This document shows, one piece after another, positions 1 through 11,060 of a stretch of 64,000 bases of DNA. Both the position numbers and the translations under genes were made by a program. The stretch comes from Rattus norvegicus (lineage: Eukaryota > Chordata > Mammalia > Rodentia > Muridae). Where the stretch lies: NCBI RefSeq assembly GCF_036323735.1, contig NC_086023.1, positions 14,041,501 to 14,105,500 on the forward strand, given 5' to 3'. The notes under the pieces were generated by a model. It saw nothing but the letters and a program-made list of their open reading frames with translations, was not told where the DNA came from and ran no database searches. Each line of letters starts with the position of its first letter. The stretch's first letter is position 1.

Positions 1-478
1 GACTATCCATATATAATAAATTGTCACCTATCAGAAATTGCATTTAAAGACATTCTATATATATATATACATCTGTACATCTGTGTGTATAAATTATATA
101 TATATAATATATATATCTCCTTCAGGGGAAGGCTCAGGGTATGAATAATAAAAGATCCTTTTCTCTTCCATTGTTTCAGTTGTTTATAATAAGTGCATAT
201 TTTTAAAATCAGGAAACTAAAGATATAGAAAATCTCAACCAGTTTAAGTATAAAGGCCAGAGGTAATGCAGTCAGCGCAGTGTTTGCTGTAAATGAGGAT
301 CCATGTCAAAAACCAGGTGGACTGGCTCATGGCCGTGATCCTGGCACTGGTGAAAGTCTCTGAACTCAGTAAGTAGCTAGTCCTTCCAAACTGGTGAGCT
401 CCAGTTTCAATGAGAGACTCTACCTCCAAGATTAAAGTGAAGACTGGTAAAGCTAGACCCTTAACATCAGTCTCTGGA

Positions 479-480
<2 letters not shown>

Positions 481-523
<43 letters not shown>

Positions 524-626
524 ACACACACACACATACACACATACTACACACACACACACTACACACAGGCACATACACAATACACATAGGAACACAC
601 ACAGGCACACACATACAACACACACC
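481..626. repeat. Interrupted (CA)n microsatellite
   Basis: Nearly 150 bp of CA repeats, pure for the first 40 bp and then interrupted by CACA, TACA and GGCACA variants. Apparent open frames here (Thr-His or Cys-Val repeats) are repeat artefacts. Confidence 0.95.
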
Positions 627-805
627 ATAAGATTAAAAATAAGCAAGTGTGTAAATAAGGATTTTTTTTCCATTTTTTTGATAAAAATGTGCATGTTATT
701 TTTGATCAGTTTTTCCTCTCCCTAACACCTCCCAGATCCTCATCACTGTCCCACCTTCCCCACACAACACCACACCCTTTCTTTCTCTTTAAAAACAGAG
801 AGAAG

Positions 806-890
806 GGGGTTGGGAATTTAGCTCAGCTGTAGAGCGCTAAAGGCCCTGGGTTCGGTCCCCAGCTCTGGAAAAAAAAAAAAAAAAAAAAAA
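806..890 (+). repeat. ID SINE with internal deletion
   Basis: tRNA-derived ID element with the A-box-like TTTAGCTCAG and B-box GGTTCGGTCC, followed by a 20-nt A tail. Direct repeats AAAAACAGAGAGAAG flank it (791-805 and about 887-901). Compared with the other copies in the window it lacks about 14 nt between AGCGCT and AAGGCCC, which is one arm of the usual palindromic segment. Confidence 0.9.
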
Positions 891-1044
891 ACAGAGAGAA
901 GAAACACACATACAAAACAAAAACAAAAACCGCCACAAAAATGAAACCCAAAATATATAAGCAAAAGACCACTGAGACCAAAAAAAAAAAAAAATGCTCA
1001 GAGCAAAATGAGATCAAAGGTGCAGAAACACCACTGAGTTCTTA

Positions 1045-1905
1045 TTTGTTGGCCGATCCTGAAGTGTATTAATTACCCCGAGAGAATTAGGGGGAAGCTG
1101 AGTTTTCATCTCCCAGGAGGTATTACTTGCAGACAGCTTCTTGGTAGGATTGGGAGCCCATGTCCTCACCCCCATCTCAGTGATGGCCCCCCATTTACCT
1201 GTGCAGACCTGTGGGATCATGTGTGCACCGCTGTTGTGTCTGCAAGTCTCTGCCTGCTTCTTTTCGGCCACCCACCCATCACCTCTGGTTTACAATCATT
1301 CTGCCTCCTCTTAGCAAAAGTCTCTGAGCCCTGGCTGGGGGCTTAATTAAAGGCACCCATTTATGACCGAGAGCTCCAAAGTCTCTCACTCTGTCCAGTG
1401 TCCAGTTGTGGGTCTCGGTACTGGTTCCCATCTACTGCGAGAAACTTCTTTAACAATGGCTGAACCAGGCACTGACGTATGAGTGTAACGAATGCCACTA
1501 GGAGTCGCGTCATTGCTGTGTTCTTTAGCAGAACAGTAGGAGTCCGTTTTCCCCTAGCCTCATTGCCTATCCACTTTCAGACTCTCGGCCACCCTGCCAA
1601 GCATGGGTGCCATCAGAGAGTGGCTGGTCACTCCCACAGTGGGGGTGCCACTATCGCACCAGCAGACCTTGAAGGCAGGTCACCAGTGCAGGTCACAGGG
1701 TTTATAGCTGGAATGATAATTGCATTTCTTCTGTGGCAGCGTTAGTCAGTAGGGGTGAAGCCTTTAGTTAGCCACCAGCTCAGCCTCTCCATGTTTGGTG
1801 AGTGGCGTAGGGCCTTCCCATGAGTCTGTGAGGAGCAACCAATAGCATTCTCATGTGCTCCCTTGAGCGACAACTCAAGGGGACTAACCCACTCCTGGCA
1901 CTGGT
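1045..1905. repeat. Diverged LINE-like interspersed repeat
   Basis: Moderately GC-rich sequence with the look of a widespread old rodent LINE-derived repeat, for example the phrases around CTTCTTTAACAATGGCTGA and TTCTTTAGCAGAACAGTAGG. It has no coding capacity. Family assignment (Lx or HAL1-like) is from memory of similar rodent sequences and is uncertain. Confidence 0.4.
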
Positions 1906-1916
1906 AGTTCATTGCT

Positions 1917-2045
1917 GTTTTTGAGATAAGATTCACTCTGTAGCCCAGGTTGGCTTAGAATTCATTATGATGTAGCCCTCTGGGCTATTCTCAAACACCC
2001 GGTAATCCTCCTGCCTCAACTTCCTGAATGACAGGATTAGCTAAC
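1917..2045 (-). repeat. Old B1-like SINE
   Basis: Reverse-oriented B1 landmarks: TTTTTGAGATAAGATTCACT, TGTAGCCCAGG and CCTCCTGCCTCAACTTCC. Highly diverged. Confidence 0.6.
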
Positions 2046-2098
2046 ATAACTAAGATATTTTTAAAAGGACCTTATTTTTCCTTATGATGTAAAGCCAG

Positions 2099-2100
<2 letters not shown>

Positions 2101-2137
<37 letters not shown>

Positions 2138-2204
2138 CGCGTGTGTGTGTTCACGTGTGTGTGTGCGTGTGTGTGTGTGCGCATGCGTGTGTGTGTGTGT
2201 GTGT
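2101..2204. repeat. (GT)n with GC interruptions, Z-DNA-prone
   Basis: About 100 bp of almost uninterrupted alternating purine-pyrimidine sequence, including GCGCGCGTGCGCGTG and GTGCGCATGCGTG, immediately upstream of a Ppp1r42 splice acceptor. Confidence 0.95.
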
Positions 2205-2243
2205 ATACATAAAATTATATTTTAACATACATATCTCCTCCAG

Positions 2244-2375
2244 AGTTTCTTGATGGAAAAGAAATAAAAAACCTGGAAAGACAATTCCTAATGAATTGGA
2301 AAGCATCCAAAGAGGCCAAGAAAATCAGCAAGAAAAGGAGGAACAGAAGTGAGGATCAAAACAACTCCTACATAA
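2244..2375 (+). CDS. Ppp1r42: Ppp1r42 coding exon (antepenultimate)
   Basis: First visible exon of Ppp1r42 (LRRC67/TLRR), a leucine-rich-repeat regulatory subunit of protein phosphatase 1 reported in testis at microtubule-organising structures. Seen: acceptor after a pyrimidine run ending CTCCAG, donor GTAAGT at 2376, and an open frame of 43 codons starting with the second base pair of a split codon. It encodes the segment just after the LRR domain: FLDGKEIKNLERQFLMNWKA, then a very basic stretch (KKISKKRRNRSEDQ). The exon ends with one base of a split codon that the exon at 7869 completes as Ser-Asn-Phe. The LRRs themselves are encoded upstream of the window. The match to the human C-terminal region is from memory, but phase agreement across three exons makes the call strong. 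Confidence 0.9.
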
Positions 2376-2780
2376 GTAAGTGCCTATCCTAGGCCACCAC
2401 TTCCAGCAGAGGGACCAGTCTGACAAAAGCTGCGAAAGCCAAGCAGGAAGTGGTTGAGGGTTTGCTGTGGTGGTGATTTCAGGCGTTAAGGTGTATTCCG
2501 TTACCCACTTGTCAATGACGGTAAAGAGAGAGGTTTTACCTGCAATGAAGACGGTAGCCAATGAGAACAAACCCCGCACTGGGCTCATACTGGCTGAGCC
2601 CATGTCAGCCACATACTGGGCCATGTTATGAGTGTGGGGAAAGTGTGAGGTTTTATTCCAGCAAGTATATATGTCAGATGCATAAATGATAAAACAGTCA
2701 GATTATAAACTGTGAAACGTAAGTCACTAAAACATCCGAGCAAAACAATCATTTTTTTCATTAAGATAAAAATTGCACAC

Positions 2781-2915
2781 ATCCATAACCCAGCACTCAG
2801 GACACTGAGACAGGAGGATCACAATCAGTTAAGGCCAGCCTGAGTTACGTGATAAATTCCCAGACAGTCTAGGCAATGGAGTGAGAGCTGGTCAAATAAA
2901 CAAGCAAACATGAAT
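2781..2915 (+). repeat. 5'-truncated B1 SINE
   Basis: B1 landmarks CCCAGCACTCAGGACACTGA, GACAGGAGGATC and AAGGCCAGCCTGAG, with an A-rich end. Diverged. Confidence 0.65.
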
Positions 2916-3494
2916 ATTAAAATTAAATGTAAGTCAACCATACTTAAGCAGCACTCTGTGGCCAGTCCACATCTTGTGCGCGTGCTGAAGCCCGAATGCT
3001 TGGACTATGGTGTGCTCATGGTTGTGTTAGAAAGGACACGCTAACCTCTGCCTGATTAACGCACCAAATATAAATAAGAGTAATGTAGCAGTTATCGGGG
3101 CCATTCAAGGAAGCCTAGCGGGATTGAGCCCGAAGTCTTTAGTGGGGTAAGTGTCTCGTACCCATGATAGTCTGAATCCCAGCATTGTGCTCCAGTACTA
3201 ACTCTTCTTGGCTCCTTGGCATGGAAGCAGGCCAGAGCAGCCGTCAGGAGTTGCAGAGACCGCACAGAGGTCTGTCACTGCAGGAGAAGCCTGGGCGAGG
3301 AAGACAGAGCAGAAAGGCATGGGGGTGGGTCTGAATGGGAACCATCGAAAAGCATCTAGGAGAATTCGGGGGTTGGTTAGCTGACAGTATGTCAGTGATT
3401 AACACTGTGTGGCAATGCACATCTCTCGGGGTCTGAAACTTGTAAAGCACACAATAGGCGTTTCTTCTGTTTTTCCTCTGGCTGTATGGTAACC

Positions 3495-3662
3495 TGGTAG
3501 CCCTGCATGCTGGGAGTACACACTTGTACTCCTAGATATTTAGAAGGCTAAGGCAGGGAAAGTTCAAGTGTGAGGCTGGCCCAGGTAACTTATCCTGCCT
3601 CAAAGTAGGGAGGGGGTGGGCGTGGCTGCTCAGTGGTAGAGCACTGTGCATAGAGTTCTAGC

Positions 3663-3717
<55 letters not shown>
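3495..3717 (+). repeat. B4-like SINE followed by (CT)n
   Basis: A B1-like part (ATGCTGGGAGTACACACTTG, GAAGGCTAAGGCAGGGAAAG) is followed by an ID-like part (GGCTGCTCAGTGGTAGAGCA), the arrangement of B4 elements. A CT dinucleotide tract occupies 3665-3717. Confidence 0.65.
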
Positions 3718-3722
<5 letters not shown>

Positions 3723-4177
3723 TTATGGCCTTCAATATCACATCAAAGCACCTTATTAATATTGATGGACCCATAGAATTAAACGCAAAAACTAAGCCAC
3801 ACTAAAAATCATATTTCATCTTTATAGATTTCAAATTTTTGGTAAAATTGAACTAAACCTACAACTAAAACCTGCAATGTTTGAAGTTAACCGTTTAGTT
3901 TTCTCAAAGGAACCCTTATTAATCCTTTTATAACTAATGTGCACAAAAAGAATTAAAAAGTTAAAGTTATGCGCAAACACCCACAATAAAGTATCTGAAA
4001 AGGAAGTTGGGAAACTGTCCCATTCACAAAAGTACCCAAAGAGTCAGGGACTCAGCGATAAGCCTAGCTGGGAAGGAAAAACACTTATATTCCTAAAATT
4101 TCAAAGCAGTGACAAACAGGACACAAATGAAAAGACATTCCATGTTTGTGAAGCGAGAGACTTCAAAGTTAGAATAT

Positions 4178-4335
4178 CCAGGTGGGTGGTGGTGGCTTGG
4201 TGCCTTTAATCCCAGCAGTCAAGGTATGAAGCAGGTGGATGTCTATGATTCCAGGCCAGCCTGGCCTACAGAGTGAGTTCCAGGACACCCAGGGCTATGT
4301 AGAAAAAGTATCTCAAAAAGAAAAGAAAGAAAGAA

Positions 4336-4424
<89 letters not shown>

Positions 4425-4524
4425 AAGAAAGAAAGAGAGAAAGAAAGAGAGAGAAAGAAAGAAGGAAGGAAGGAAAGAAAGGAAGGGAGAAAGAGAAAAA
4501 ACAAGGAGAGACACACACACAGAG

Positions 4525-4565
<41 letters not shown>
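4178..4565 (+). repeat. B1 SINE with long polypurine expansion
   Basis: B1 (GCCTTTAATCCCAGCAGTCA, CCAGGCCAGCCTGGCCTACA, ending in an A-rich tail) whose tail has expanded into about 250 bp of GAAA, GA and GGAA repeats and finally CACAGAGA. The polypurine run creates long artefactual Lys/Arg/Glu frames on + and Ser/Leu/Phe frames on -. Confidence 0.9.
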
Positions 4566-4567
<2 letters not shown>

Positions 4568-4579
4568 ACACCATCTACC

Positions 4580-5275
4580 TGATCCAAAGTGTTCTACCAA
4601 TTCATTGCAATCCCTGTCAAAATCATGTCAACTTTTATAAAAATAAGAAAAATGTTCTAAACTCACACGGAACCACAAAGATCACAGATAACCAAATCAG
4701 TCTTGACAAAGAAAGTTAGAGGCATCATAGTTTCTGATTTCAAAATGCATTATGAAGTTCAGTAATCAAAACAGTATGAAACTAGTAGATGACAAACAGC
4801 CGCAAACATAAACAAGCGTATCCTGACAGTGGACATCTAAGTTGCTTCAAGAGGCTTGAGAACATTACACAGCCACATCCTAAAAAAAGCAAACTGTATC
4901 CTTCTACTCCAAAGTGGACTAACAATGTGAAGACATGAAACCACTAAACTCCTGGCAGAAAGCATAGCGGGTAAACTCCGCAGAATTAATCCTGGCAACG
5001 ACTTTGTAACACAGAAATAACTAGGCCAGACTATATCACACTAGCAACTTCTCTACAAGGAAGGAAAGAGCGAAGGAGAAAAACGTCAGACCATGTATCA
5101 GACAGACGTTAATCTCCAAAACGAGAAGAAACTCCCACAACTCAATAAGAAAGAAATTTAATAACCTGACTTCAAAATGGATTGAAGAGTCGAGCAGACA
5201 TTTCTGAAGAGATTCTAAAAGTGGCCACCATAATAAAGTAGTAAAGGAAGAGATGTTGGCTCAGCAGCCATGATG
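4580..5275 (+). repeat. Ancient L1 ORF2 fragment
   Basis: Degenerate sense-strand LINE-1 reverse-transcriptase-ORF sequence. Recognisable relics are CATTGCAATCCCTGTCAAAA, the AAAGATCACAGATAACCAAA stretch and a segment on cells of the form TTCAAAATGGATTGAAGAG. Stop codons interrupt every frame. It is much older than the L1s at the right end of the window. Confidence 0.6.
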
Positions 5276-5304
5276 AATCAGAGAGAATGGCTGTGTTGGG
5301 GTGG

Positions 5305-5394
5305 GGGAAGGCTGGAGAGATGGCTCACCAGCTAAGAGCATGTGTTTTGCCAGGTTTGCATGTGGCACACATACACTCATACAGGCAAAACACA

Positions 5395-5442
<48 letters not shown>

Positions 5443-5455
5443 TAAATCTTTTTTT
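5305..5455 (+). repeat. B2/B3 SINE remnant with (CA)n
   Basis: Starts GGCTGGAGAGATGGCTCACC, loses most of the middle, and ends in a CA tract (5392-5440) and AAATAAATCTT, the usual B2 3' end. Confidence 0.75.
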
Positions 5456-5936
5456 TTAAAAACTGCATGTGAAGGAACGATGAGAGAATCAAGAGTTCAG
5501 TAGCAGCCTCAGCTACATGAAATTTTGTCTCAAACAAAAAAAAGTCCCAGGGGTTAGCAGTGACGGAGAACATGAGAGTTACTTCCTTATTTCTGGGATC
5601 AGGGTTTATAATGTCAAATATAAGCTTGTCGTGTCAAATTGTCGAGCCCACAGTTGCTCCACCCATTTGTTTAGGCACAGCAAGAAGAGGGTCCGATGGA
5701 GGCAGCTCTTCACTTCTTGCTAAACACAAGGCCAAGCAAAGGAAACCAAAGAGCCAGGGCAAGTTAGAGCCACCGAGGACACATCCCCAGTGACCCGCTC
5801 CTCCTCCTTACCATCTCTCCCAGTGCTGTCCACTCATCATTAGGCCAGAGACCTCAGCATCTAACTGTCCCTGCAAGCGTATTCACAGATGTGTGCTTCT
5901 CACGACCTCGAGCCATTTCTATTTTTTTTTCTTTTT

Positions 5937-6021
5937 TCTTTTTTTTCGGAGCTGGGGACCGAACCCAGGGCCTTGCACTTGCTAGGCAAGCGCTCTACCA
6001 CTGAGCTAAATCCCCAACCCC
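5937..6021 (-). repeat. ID SINE
   Basis: Full ID core 5946-6021 (GGAGCTGGGGACCGAACCCA to ATCCCCAACCCC on +), with a T-rich tail to the left. A target duplication GCCATTTCTATTTTT lies on both sides. Confidence 0.95.
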
Positions 6022-6039
6022 TGCCATTTCTATTTTTAA

Positions 6040-6215
6040 CGTTTGTGTGTCTGCACACGAATGCATGCAGGTGTCATGGGGTCCAGAAGAGAGCGGATCC
6101 CTGGGAAGTAGAGTCAGACATTTGTGAGTTGCCAGTGTAGATCTAGGATTCAAACCCTACTCTTCAACATCAAGGAGCAAGCGCTCTGACCAACCGAGAC
6201 ATCTCTCTGTCACCC
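6040..6215 (-). repeat. B3-type SINE
   Basis: Reverse-oriented B3 pattern: GAATGCATGCAGGTGTCATG, TTGTGAGTTGCCAGTGTAGA, then GCTCTGACCAACCGAGACAT at the head. Confidence 0.7.
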
Positions 6216-6639
6216 CTGCCCTCAAACAGTTTGACAGTTTGACAATTTAACTATATATACCAAAACCTTCTGTACTGGAAATTAAAGTAAAATTACATAG
6301 ATTGTAGCCTCTTCAAGAATCTTACAATTAAAAAGTAATCTTAAATATAGCCATGAAATCAAAGCTGAAAATACAATCAAGTACTTCAATAAGATCCAAA
6401 ATGATTCCATTTTTAAGGTATTTGTTTCCACAGCACATGGAAGATTAATATATTGATTTAATAAATATTTTCAAGGTATCTCAGGGTGAGACCCAGGCTT
6501 TAATCTTAACACTCAGAAAAAATAATTGAATATGTTGGACATCGGGCTATTGAAGGCAGTGGGGCTTTGTGAGAAATTCTAATCTAGCAACATGGCTACT
6601 CTGGCAAGGGATCACATCCAAAGACCTTCTAGGTCTGGG

Positions 6640-6900
6640 TGATCCTCCTGGAATACAGACGTGCCTCATACCTTTAATACCTCTGGCTAGAATACAGACA
6701 TGTCTTTAGTACACACCTTGAATCCCAAACAATGTAGGTAAGGTTAGTTTGTAGAAGAAAGCAGCCGTGCCTGAAAGTGATATCTAATTGAGGGGCAGAA
6801 AGAGTGACAAACCAGAAAAAGATTTGATAGAATGAATCAGAAAATAGGATATGTCCAATTCTCATGAGAACACACAGGAAAGAGAGTTGACTGAAGAGAG

Positions 6901-6948
<48 letters not shown>

Positions 6949-7262
6949 GCGGTTTTATCAGGACAGTTCTACATAGACAGATTAGAGGAGAAGACAAAAG
7001 GAACCAGAGAATGAGAAGGAGCCAGAATATTAGAACAGATTGCCAGAATTAGTTTGAGGCCAAGCAAAACAATTCAGTCAGAAGCTGAGAGAAGCCAGTT
7101 TGAATCAGTCAGCTTCAAGAGGAATTTGAGCCAGGACAGCTGAGTTGAGCCAATCAGACTGAGTTCGGAGAGAACTAGAAAGGGTGAGCTGATTTAGCAG
7201 TAAGCTTTTGAGATTACAGATACATCAGGTGAATAAATGTTACTTTTACATGGCTTAGAGGT
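6640..7262 (+). repeat. Medium-length rodent repeat, copy 1
   Basis: Same family as 32700-32990 (+) and 35390-35990 (-). Shared phrases include GAATCAGTCAGCTTCAAGAG, TTGAGCCAGGACAGCTGAGT and TTACAGATACATCAGGTGAA. A CA tract (6902-6945) interrupts it. No coding capacity. Not assigned to a named family; an old non-autonomous LTR or RMER-type repeat is possible. Confidence 0.6.
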
Positions 7263-7407
7263 AAACAAAACATTCTCCACTAAAAAGGACATCACAGCTG
7301 AAAACCATAAATGATATAGAATGATAAGTGCTCAAGTAAAGGTATGAAAATATCCCAACAACTATACATGACTAGTTCACACCCTAAAGGTTACTTTGAA
7401 ACTAAAT

Positions 7408-7597
7408 TTAGGGACTGGAGAGATGGATCCACGGTTAAGAGCACTGACTGCTCTTCCAGAGGTCCTGAGTTTAATTCCCAGCAACCACTTGGTGGCTCAC
7501 AACCATCTGTAATGGGATCTAATTCTCTCTTCTGGTGTGTCTGAAGACAGCTACAGTGTACTTATATTCATTAAATAAATAATATTTTTAAAAGAAA
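7408..7597 (+). repeat. B2 SINE
   Basis: Near full-length B2: GGACTGGAGAGATGGATCCA, AAGAGCACTGACTGCTCTTC, GTGTCTGAAGACAGCTACAG and the A/T-rich AAATAAATAAT tail. Confidence 0.95.
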
Positions 7598-7868
7598 ATA
7601 AATTTAGAAGAGCAAAATTTAAGTCAATCAATTACGCTTATATTAATGCTAGCACGTTCATTTTCTCTATAAGAATTAGCTGTGAATTTTCTTGTGTGGT
7701 TTTTTTGTATGAAAGTCTGTGATGTTTTATTTTGGGTATTAATTTATTATTAATTTTACTGTGAATTTGTCTTTCCATAACATATAATTTAAGATACTAA
7801 TATATACCATTTGATAATCTTGTAATTAGTTTCAAAGCAGGATGCTTTTAATTCTTTGTATGCTACAG

Positions 7869-8022
7869 GTAACTTTGAAACAATACATCACATAGTTCCT
7901 GTTTATTACCCACAGGTGGGTAAGCCAAAAGTAGTCTTTTTCTCTGATGTACAGAGATATCTTGGAAAGGCATCTTCAAAGTTTTCTCAAGAAGATAAAA
8001 CTACAATTACTGAAGATATAGG
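7869..8022 (+). CDS. Ppp1r42: Ppp1r42 coding exon (penultimate)
   Basis: Acceptor TGCTACAG and donor GTAAGT (8023) bound 154 nt that continue the frame of the 2244-2375 exon. The peptide reads ETIHHIVPVYYPQVGKPKVV, then FFSDVQRYLGKASSKFSQED and an acidic tail. The tetrapeptide KVVF (7928-7939) fits the RVxF consensus used by proteins that dock on PP1 catalytic subunits, which agrees with the family's role as a PP1 regulator; use of this exact site is inference. The exon ends with two bases (GG) of a glycine codon completed by the last exon. A long CA tract starts about 110 bp downstream in the intron. Confidence 0.92.
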
Positions 8023-8126
8023 GTAAGTCCCTTCAAATGCTTGTATGGTTGGTCTTTGTCCGGGGAGTGGTATACCCTTACTGCCAACACAGATGAAGAG
8101 TCCTCCTAGCTATCTGCTCTCTGTCC

Positions 8127-8132
<6 letters not shown>

Positions 8133-8176
<44 letters not shown>

Positions 8177-8252
8177 CATGCACACACATGCACACACACG
8201 CACACACACGCACACACACGCACACACACGCACACACACACACACACACACG
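8133..8252. repeat. (CA)n with 10-bp higher-order CG variants
   Basis: CA repeat in which CACACACACG recurs as a 10-bp unit several times in the middle, between pure CA ends. Confidence 0.95.
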
Positions 8253-8831
8253 CCTTAGTGTTGGTCACCACAGACATTCATAAAACTGCAGCGGTGGGTA
8301 TGGTTCTGGACAAGTTGGGAGTGTGGCTCGATGAACTCAGGGAGGGCAGGGGCCAGAAAGTCCCTAAAGATGTGGGTAAAGACGTCTGAATCTCGAGGGG
8401 AAGGGAGCGTCCCAAAGGAGGGTGAGGCCTCTGGTGATGAGCTCTAGTGAAGGGGTGGGAGGAAGAGGGCATGGCAGGCGTAGCAGAAAGGAGGGGTGCA
8501 GGGAGTGTGTCAACTGCTCTCTCCAGAGTACTCCAAGCCAAAGCACTGAGCCTGGTCTCTCTGGAGACAATTGAAGCTTCAGTCACTAGAGGTTTATGAT
8601 CCAAAAAAAGGTCTGAGTGTCCAGTCCAACTCTGATTCTAAACTCAATTCAGCTCTATATAAATCTGTTATAAACTTCCTAATGAGAAAACAGTTAAAGT
8701 TTTGGTTTTTAAAGAAACATGGCATTGTTTCTATAAAAACTTATAACATTCTAGGAAATAACCTCATTTTTTTCTAAAATACATACTTCCCACGCATTAA
8801 GCAATACAACATAAAAATATAAACAAGAAGT

Positions 8832-8975
8832 GGCTGGGATATGGCCAGCTATAATCCCAGAACTCTGGAGGTTGAAGCAGGATGATTAGGCATTCACAGT
8901 TGTCACCAGCTAAACAACAAGTTCAAGACCAGCCTGAGCCAAAAGAGGTCCTGTCTTTTAAAAAAATCCAAATAA
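8832..8975 (+). repeat. Diverged B1 SINE
   Basis: Landmarks: GGCTGGGATATGGCCAGC, TATAATCCCAGAACTCTGGA, GTTCAAGACCAGCCTGAGCC and a short A-rich end. Confidence 0.7.
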
Positions 8976-10345
8976 GACAACCCTAATCTCAAGTATTTTA
9001 TAAGCCAGGTTGGGAGCCAGATCTGCCACAATTGATGTATAACATTGGCAATGCTAAGGACCTTCTTAGCCAGATAGATGTTAACACATTCTATACATCA
9101 TATTTCAAGCCTTTTCCCATTTATGTGCAGTTTCCCTTTTATTTATTTAATCTCTCTCCCTTCCCCCTCCTGAGCAGCACTGAGATTGAAGCAAGGTCCT
9201 CATGCAAAACAAGCCTTCTCCCACTGAGCTAGAGCAGAGCCCTTCCTTTGCACTTACAGCCATCCAGTGACTGCTCCCTCTGCTGACCTCCCAGTCGTCC
9301 AGTAAAGCCCACTCCTGTAATGAAGGGTAATACATATTTCATTGGGAAAGTTATCTTAGGTAGTGGGTGCACTGTGGACTTGTATTCATCTTTCCAGAAC
9401 GGCCTGCTGAAAGGCAGGCAGGTAGGTCTGTCATGTGATGCTCGTTTTGTGGTCCTGTCAGTCACGATCTGACAATCTGTAGCCAAGCCCAGCAGAAGAG
9501 GCCCTGTGGAGGCACTGGGGCCCAGTCCTCCCCGGCCTCCACTGCAGAGCAGCTCAGCTGATGCAGACCTAGAGTCTGTAGGTCTTCAAAATGCTTGCTG
9601 GAGGGATGAGAGGGAGACTGCAAAAGGAGTCCTAGTTTGGGTTTTGACCTCCTCTCCACTCACAGTAACATGGGAGCTGTGTGAGAACATGCTTTACTGT
9701 CCACACACAACCTGCAAAACCAGAGCCTCCCACACCACCCTGACAGCCTCTTAAATGCCCTATAAACCCCACTGCTCCATTTGTTGTCGGTGTTGTTTTG
9801 GGTTTCTGTTTGCTTGTTTAAGATTTTGTTTCTTCGCCAAGGGCTTCCACAAGTAGTGCTTCTGTGTCATGGGTGGATTAAACAACAGACAAGGGGAATA
9901 AGCAAGGCCTCAGGAAACGGAGAGGGTGAACTTTACACATCACCATGTAGTACCGGATCCGCAGTGGGCTGTGGCACAGCGCACATTCTGGATCCAGGTG
10001 TAAGGTCCAGGTCGTTAGGAGTGCAGCAGTGAGACTGGGGATGGCTCTCTCTTCATCCTAGCCAACCTTGGAGTTAAGGGCATCTTTGAAAGGAGGAACT
10101 GCTCTAAAGGAGGCAGCAGAAAAGAGGGTTGTGAGACGCTCCGCCACCACGTGAAGCTGTGTGCGTTCAGTTCTGAGGTTTCAGTGTCAGCTGTGGAAAA
10201 GGAATGTTAGGCGATGCTTTCTTTTCAGTGTTCGTTGTTTCCTCAGGAAACCTTTTCCCTGAGAGCAGGCCAAATACTGTTTTGGTTTAAGTCTGACTGG
10301 ATGGCAATATTAGTTATGTCTCTCTTTTTTGTTGTTGTTGTTGTT

Positions 10346-10434
10346 CTTTTTTTTTTTTTCGGAGCTGGGGACCGAACCCAGGGCCTTGTGCTTCCTAGGC
10401 AAGCGCTCTACCACTGAGCTAAATCCCCAGCCCC
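10346..10434 (-). repeat. ID SINE
   Basis: ID core 10360-10434 with a T tail to the left. Flanking duplication AGTTATGTCTCTTTTT on both sides. Confidence 0.95.
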
Positions 10435-10810
10435 AGTTATGTCTCTTTTTAATAAAAGATGTCCAAATGTATTATAGAACTTACTCAGGTGCTTGACAAA
10501 AGACTTTTAGGGTGTGCCTGATGATGCATTTTAGTAATTTGGAGAGGGAATCTTATTTGCTCGCATGAGGTAGTTTCCATTTTTGTTTCCGCATCACAAT
10601 CTATGCATGTAGTTTCCATTTTCAATTGCAATACACCACACATGCAAAGCAGAAGGCTAACGCATGGCTCGGCACGTTCATCGAGGAGTGTGGCCATGCG
10701 ACCTTCAGTAAGTTCATATCAAAGCAAACTGAAAATCCTAAAGGACGCTGAGATTAAAATTGGAAGATGGGTAAGGTACAAAAGACAATGTACTAATAAT
10801 TTGGCCTGGA

Positions 10811-11060
10811 GGGGTTGGAGAGAGGGCTCAGCAGTTAAGAGCACTGTCTCCTTCCACAAGGCCTGAGTTCAACTCCTAGCACCCACACGGCAGCTCAGTG
10901 GCTGTCTGTGGCTCCAGTTCTAGGGGATCCAACACCCTTGCACAGACAAAACAGGCAAAACATCAGTGCACGAAAAATAAGTTAAAGTAAGTAAATCATT
11001 AGAGAGAAGGAAAGGAAATATATTTTTTGCCTTTACAAAATGTCCCTAAGAAAAAAAATA
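10811..11060 (+). repeat. B2/B3 SINE with displaced flanking repeat
   Basis: Starts GGGTTGGAGAGAGGGCTCAG, continues with CAGCAGTTAAGAGCACTGTC, and has an A-rich region near 10975-10990. The 17-bp direct repeats AATAATTTGGCCTGGAG lie at 10795-10811 and 11060-11076, so about 60 bp of extra sequence sits between the canonical SINE tail and the right-hand repeat. Confidence 0.75.

Larger units (their letters stand above)
1..2243 (+). other. Ppp1r42: Ppp1r42 intron, 5' part of window
   Basis: No exon was recognised here. Contents in order: AT-rich simple sequence (50-115), a CA tract (481-626), an ID SINE (806-890), A-rich sequence, a diverged LINE-like block (about 1045-1905), a B1-like fragment (about 1917-2045) and a GT/GC tract (2101-2204) that ends 40 bp before the next exon. 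Confidence 0.6.
2376..7868 (+). other. Ppp1r42: Ppp1r42 intron between exons at 2244 and 7869
   Basis: A 5.5-kb intron with no further exon recognised. It holds B1/B4 fragments (2781-2915, 3495-3664), a CT tract (3665-3717), a B1 with a GA-rich expansion (4178-4565), an old L1 ORF2 fragment (4580-5275), a B2/B3 with CA tract (5305-5455), an ID (5937-6021), a B3 (6040-6215), a medium-length rodent repeat (about 6640-7262) and a B2 (7408-7597). Confidence 0.7.

Noticed and set aside
479..694. Cys/Val-rich transmembrane-like frames over GT/CA tracts (also at 5325, 8045, 24823 and 54667)
   Set aside because: Microsatellite translations.
806..868. tRNA gene suggested by A-box and B-box sequences
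   Set aside because: These boxes belong to ID SINEs, which derive from a tRNA; flanking target duplications and A tails show retroposed copies, and no cloverleaf is complete.
1479..1745. 88-codon + frame in Ppp1r42 intron
   Set aside because: Lies in a diverged LINE-like repeat, with no splice-site or protein-family support.
4239..4640. Highly charged Lys/Arg/Glu frame and complementary Ser/Leu/Phe frames
   Set aside because: Translation of the GAAA/GA tail of a B1 element; low complexity.
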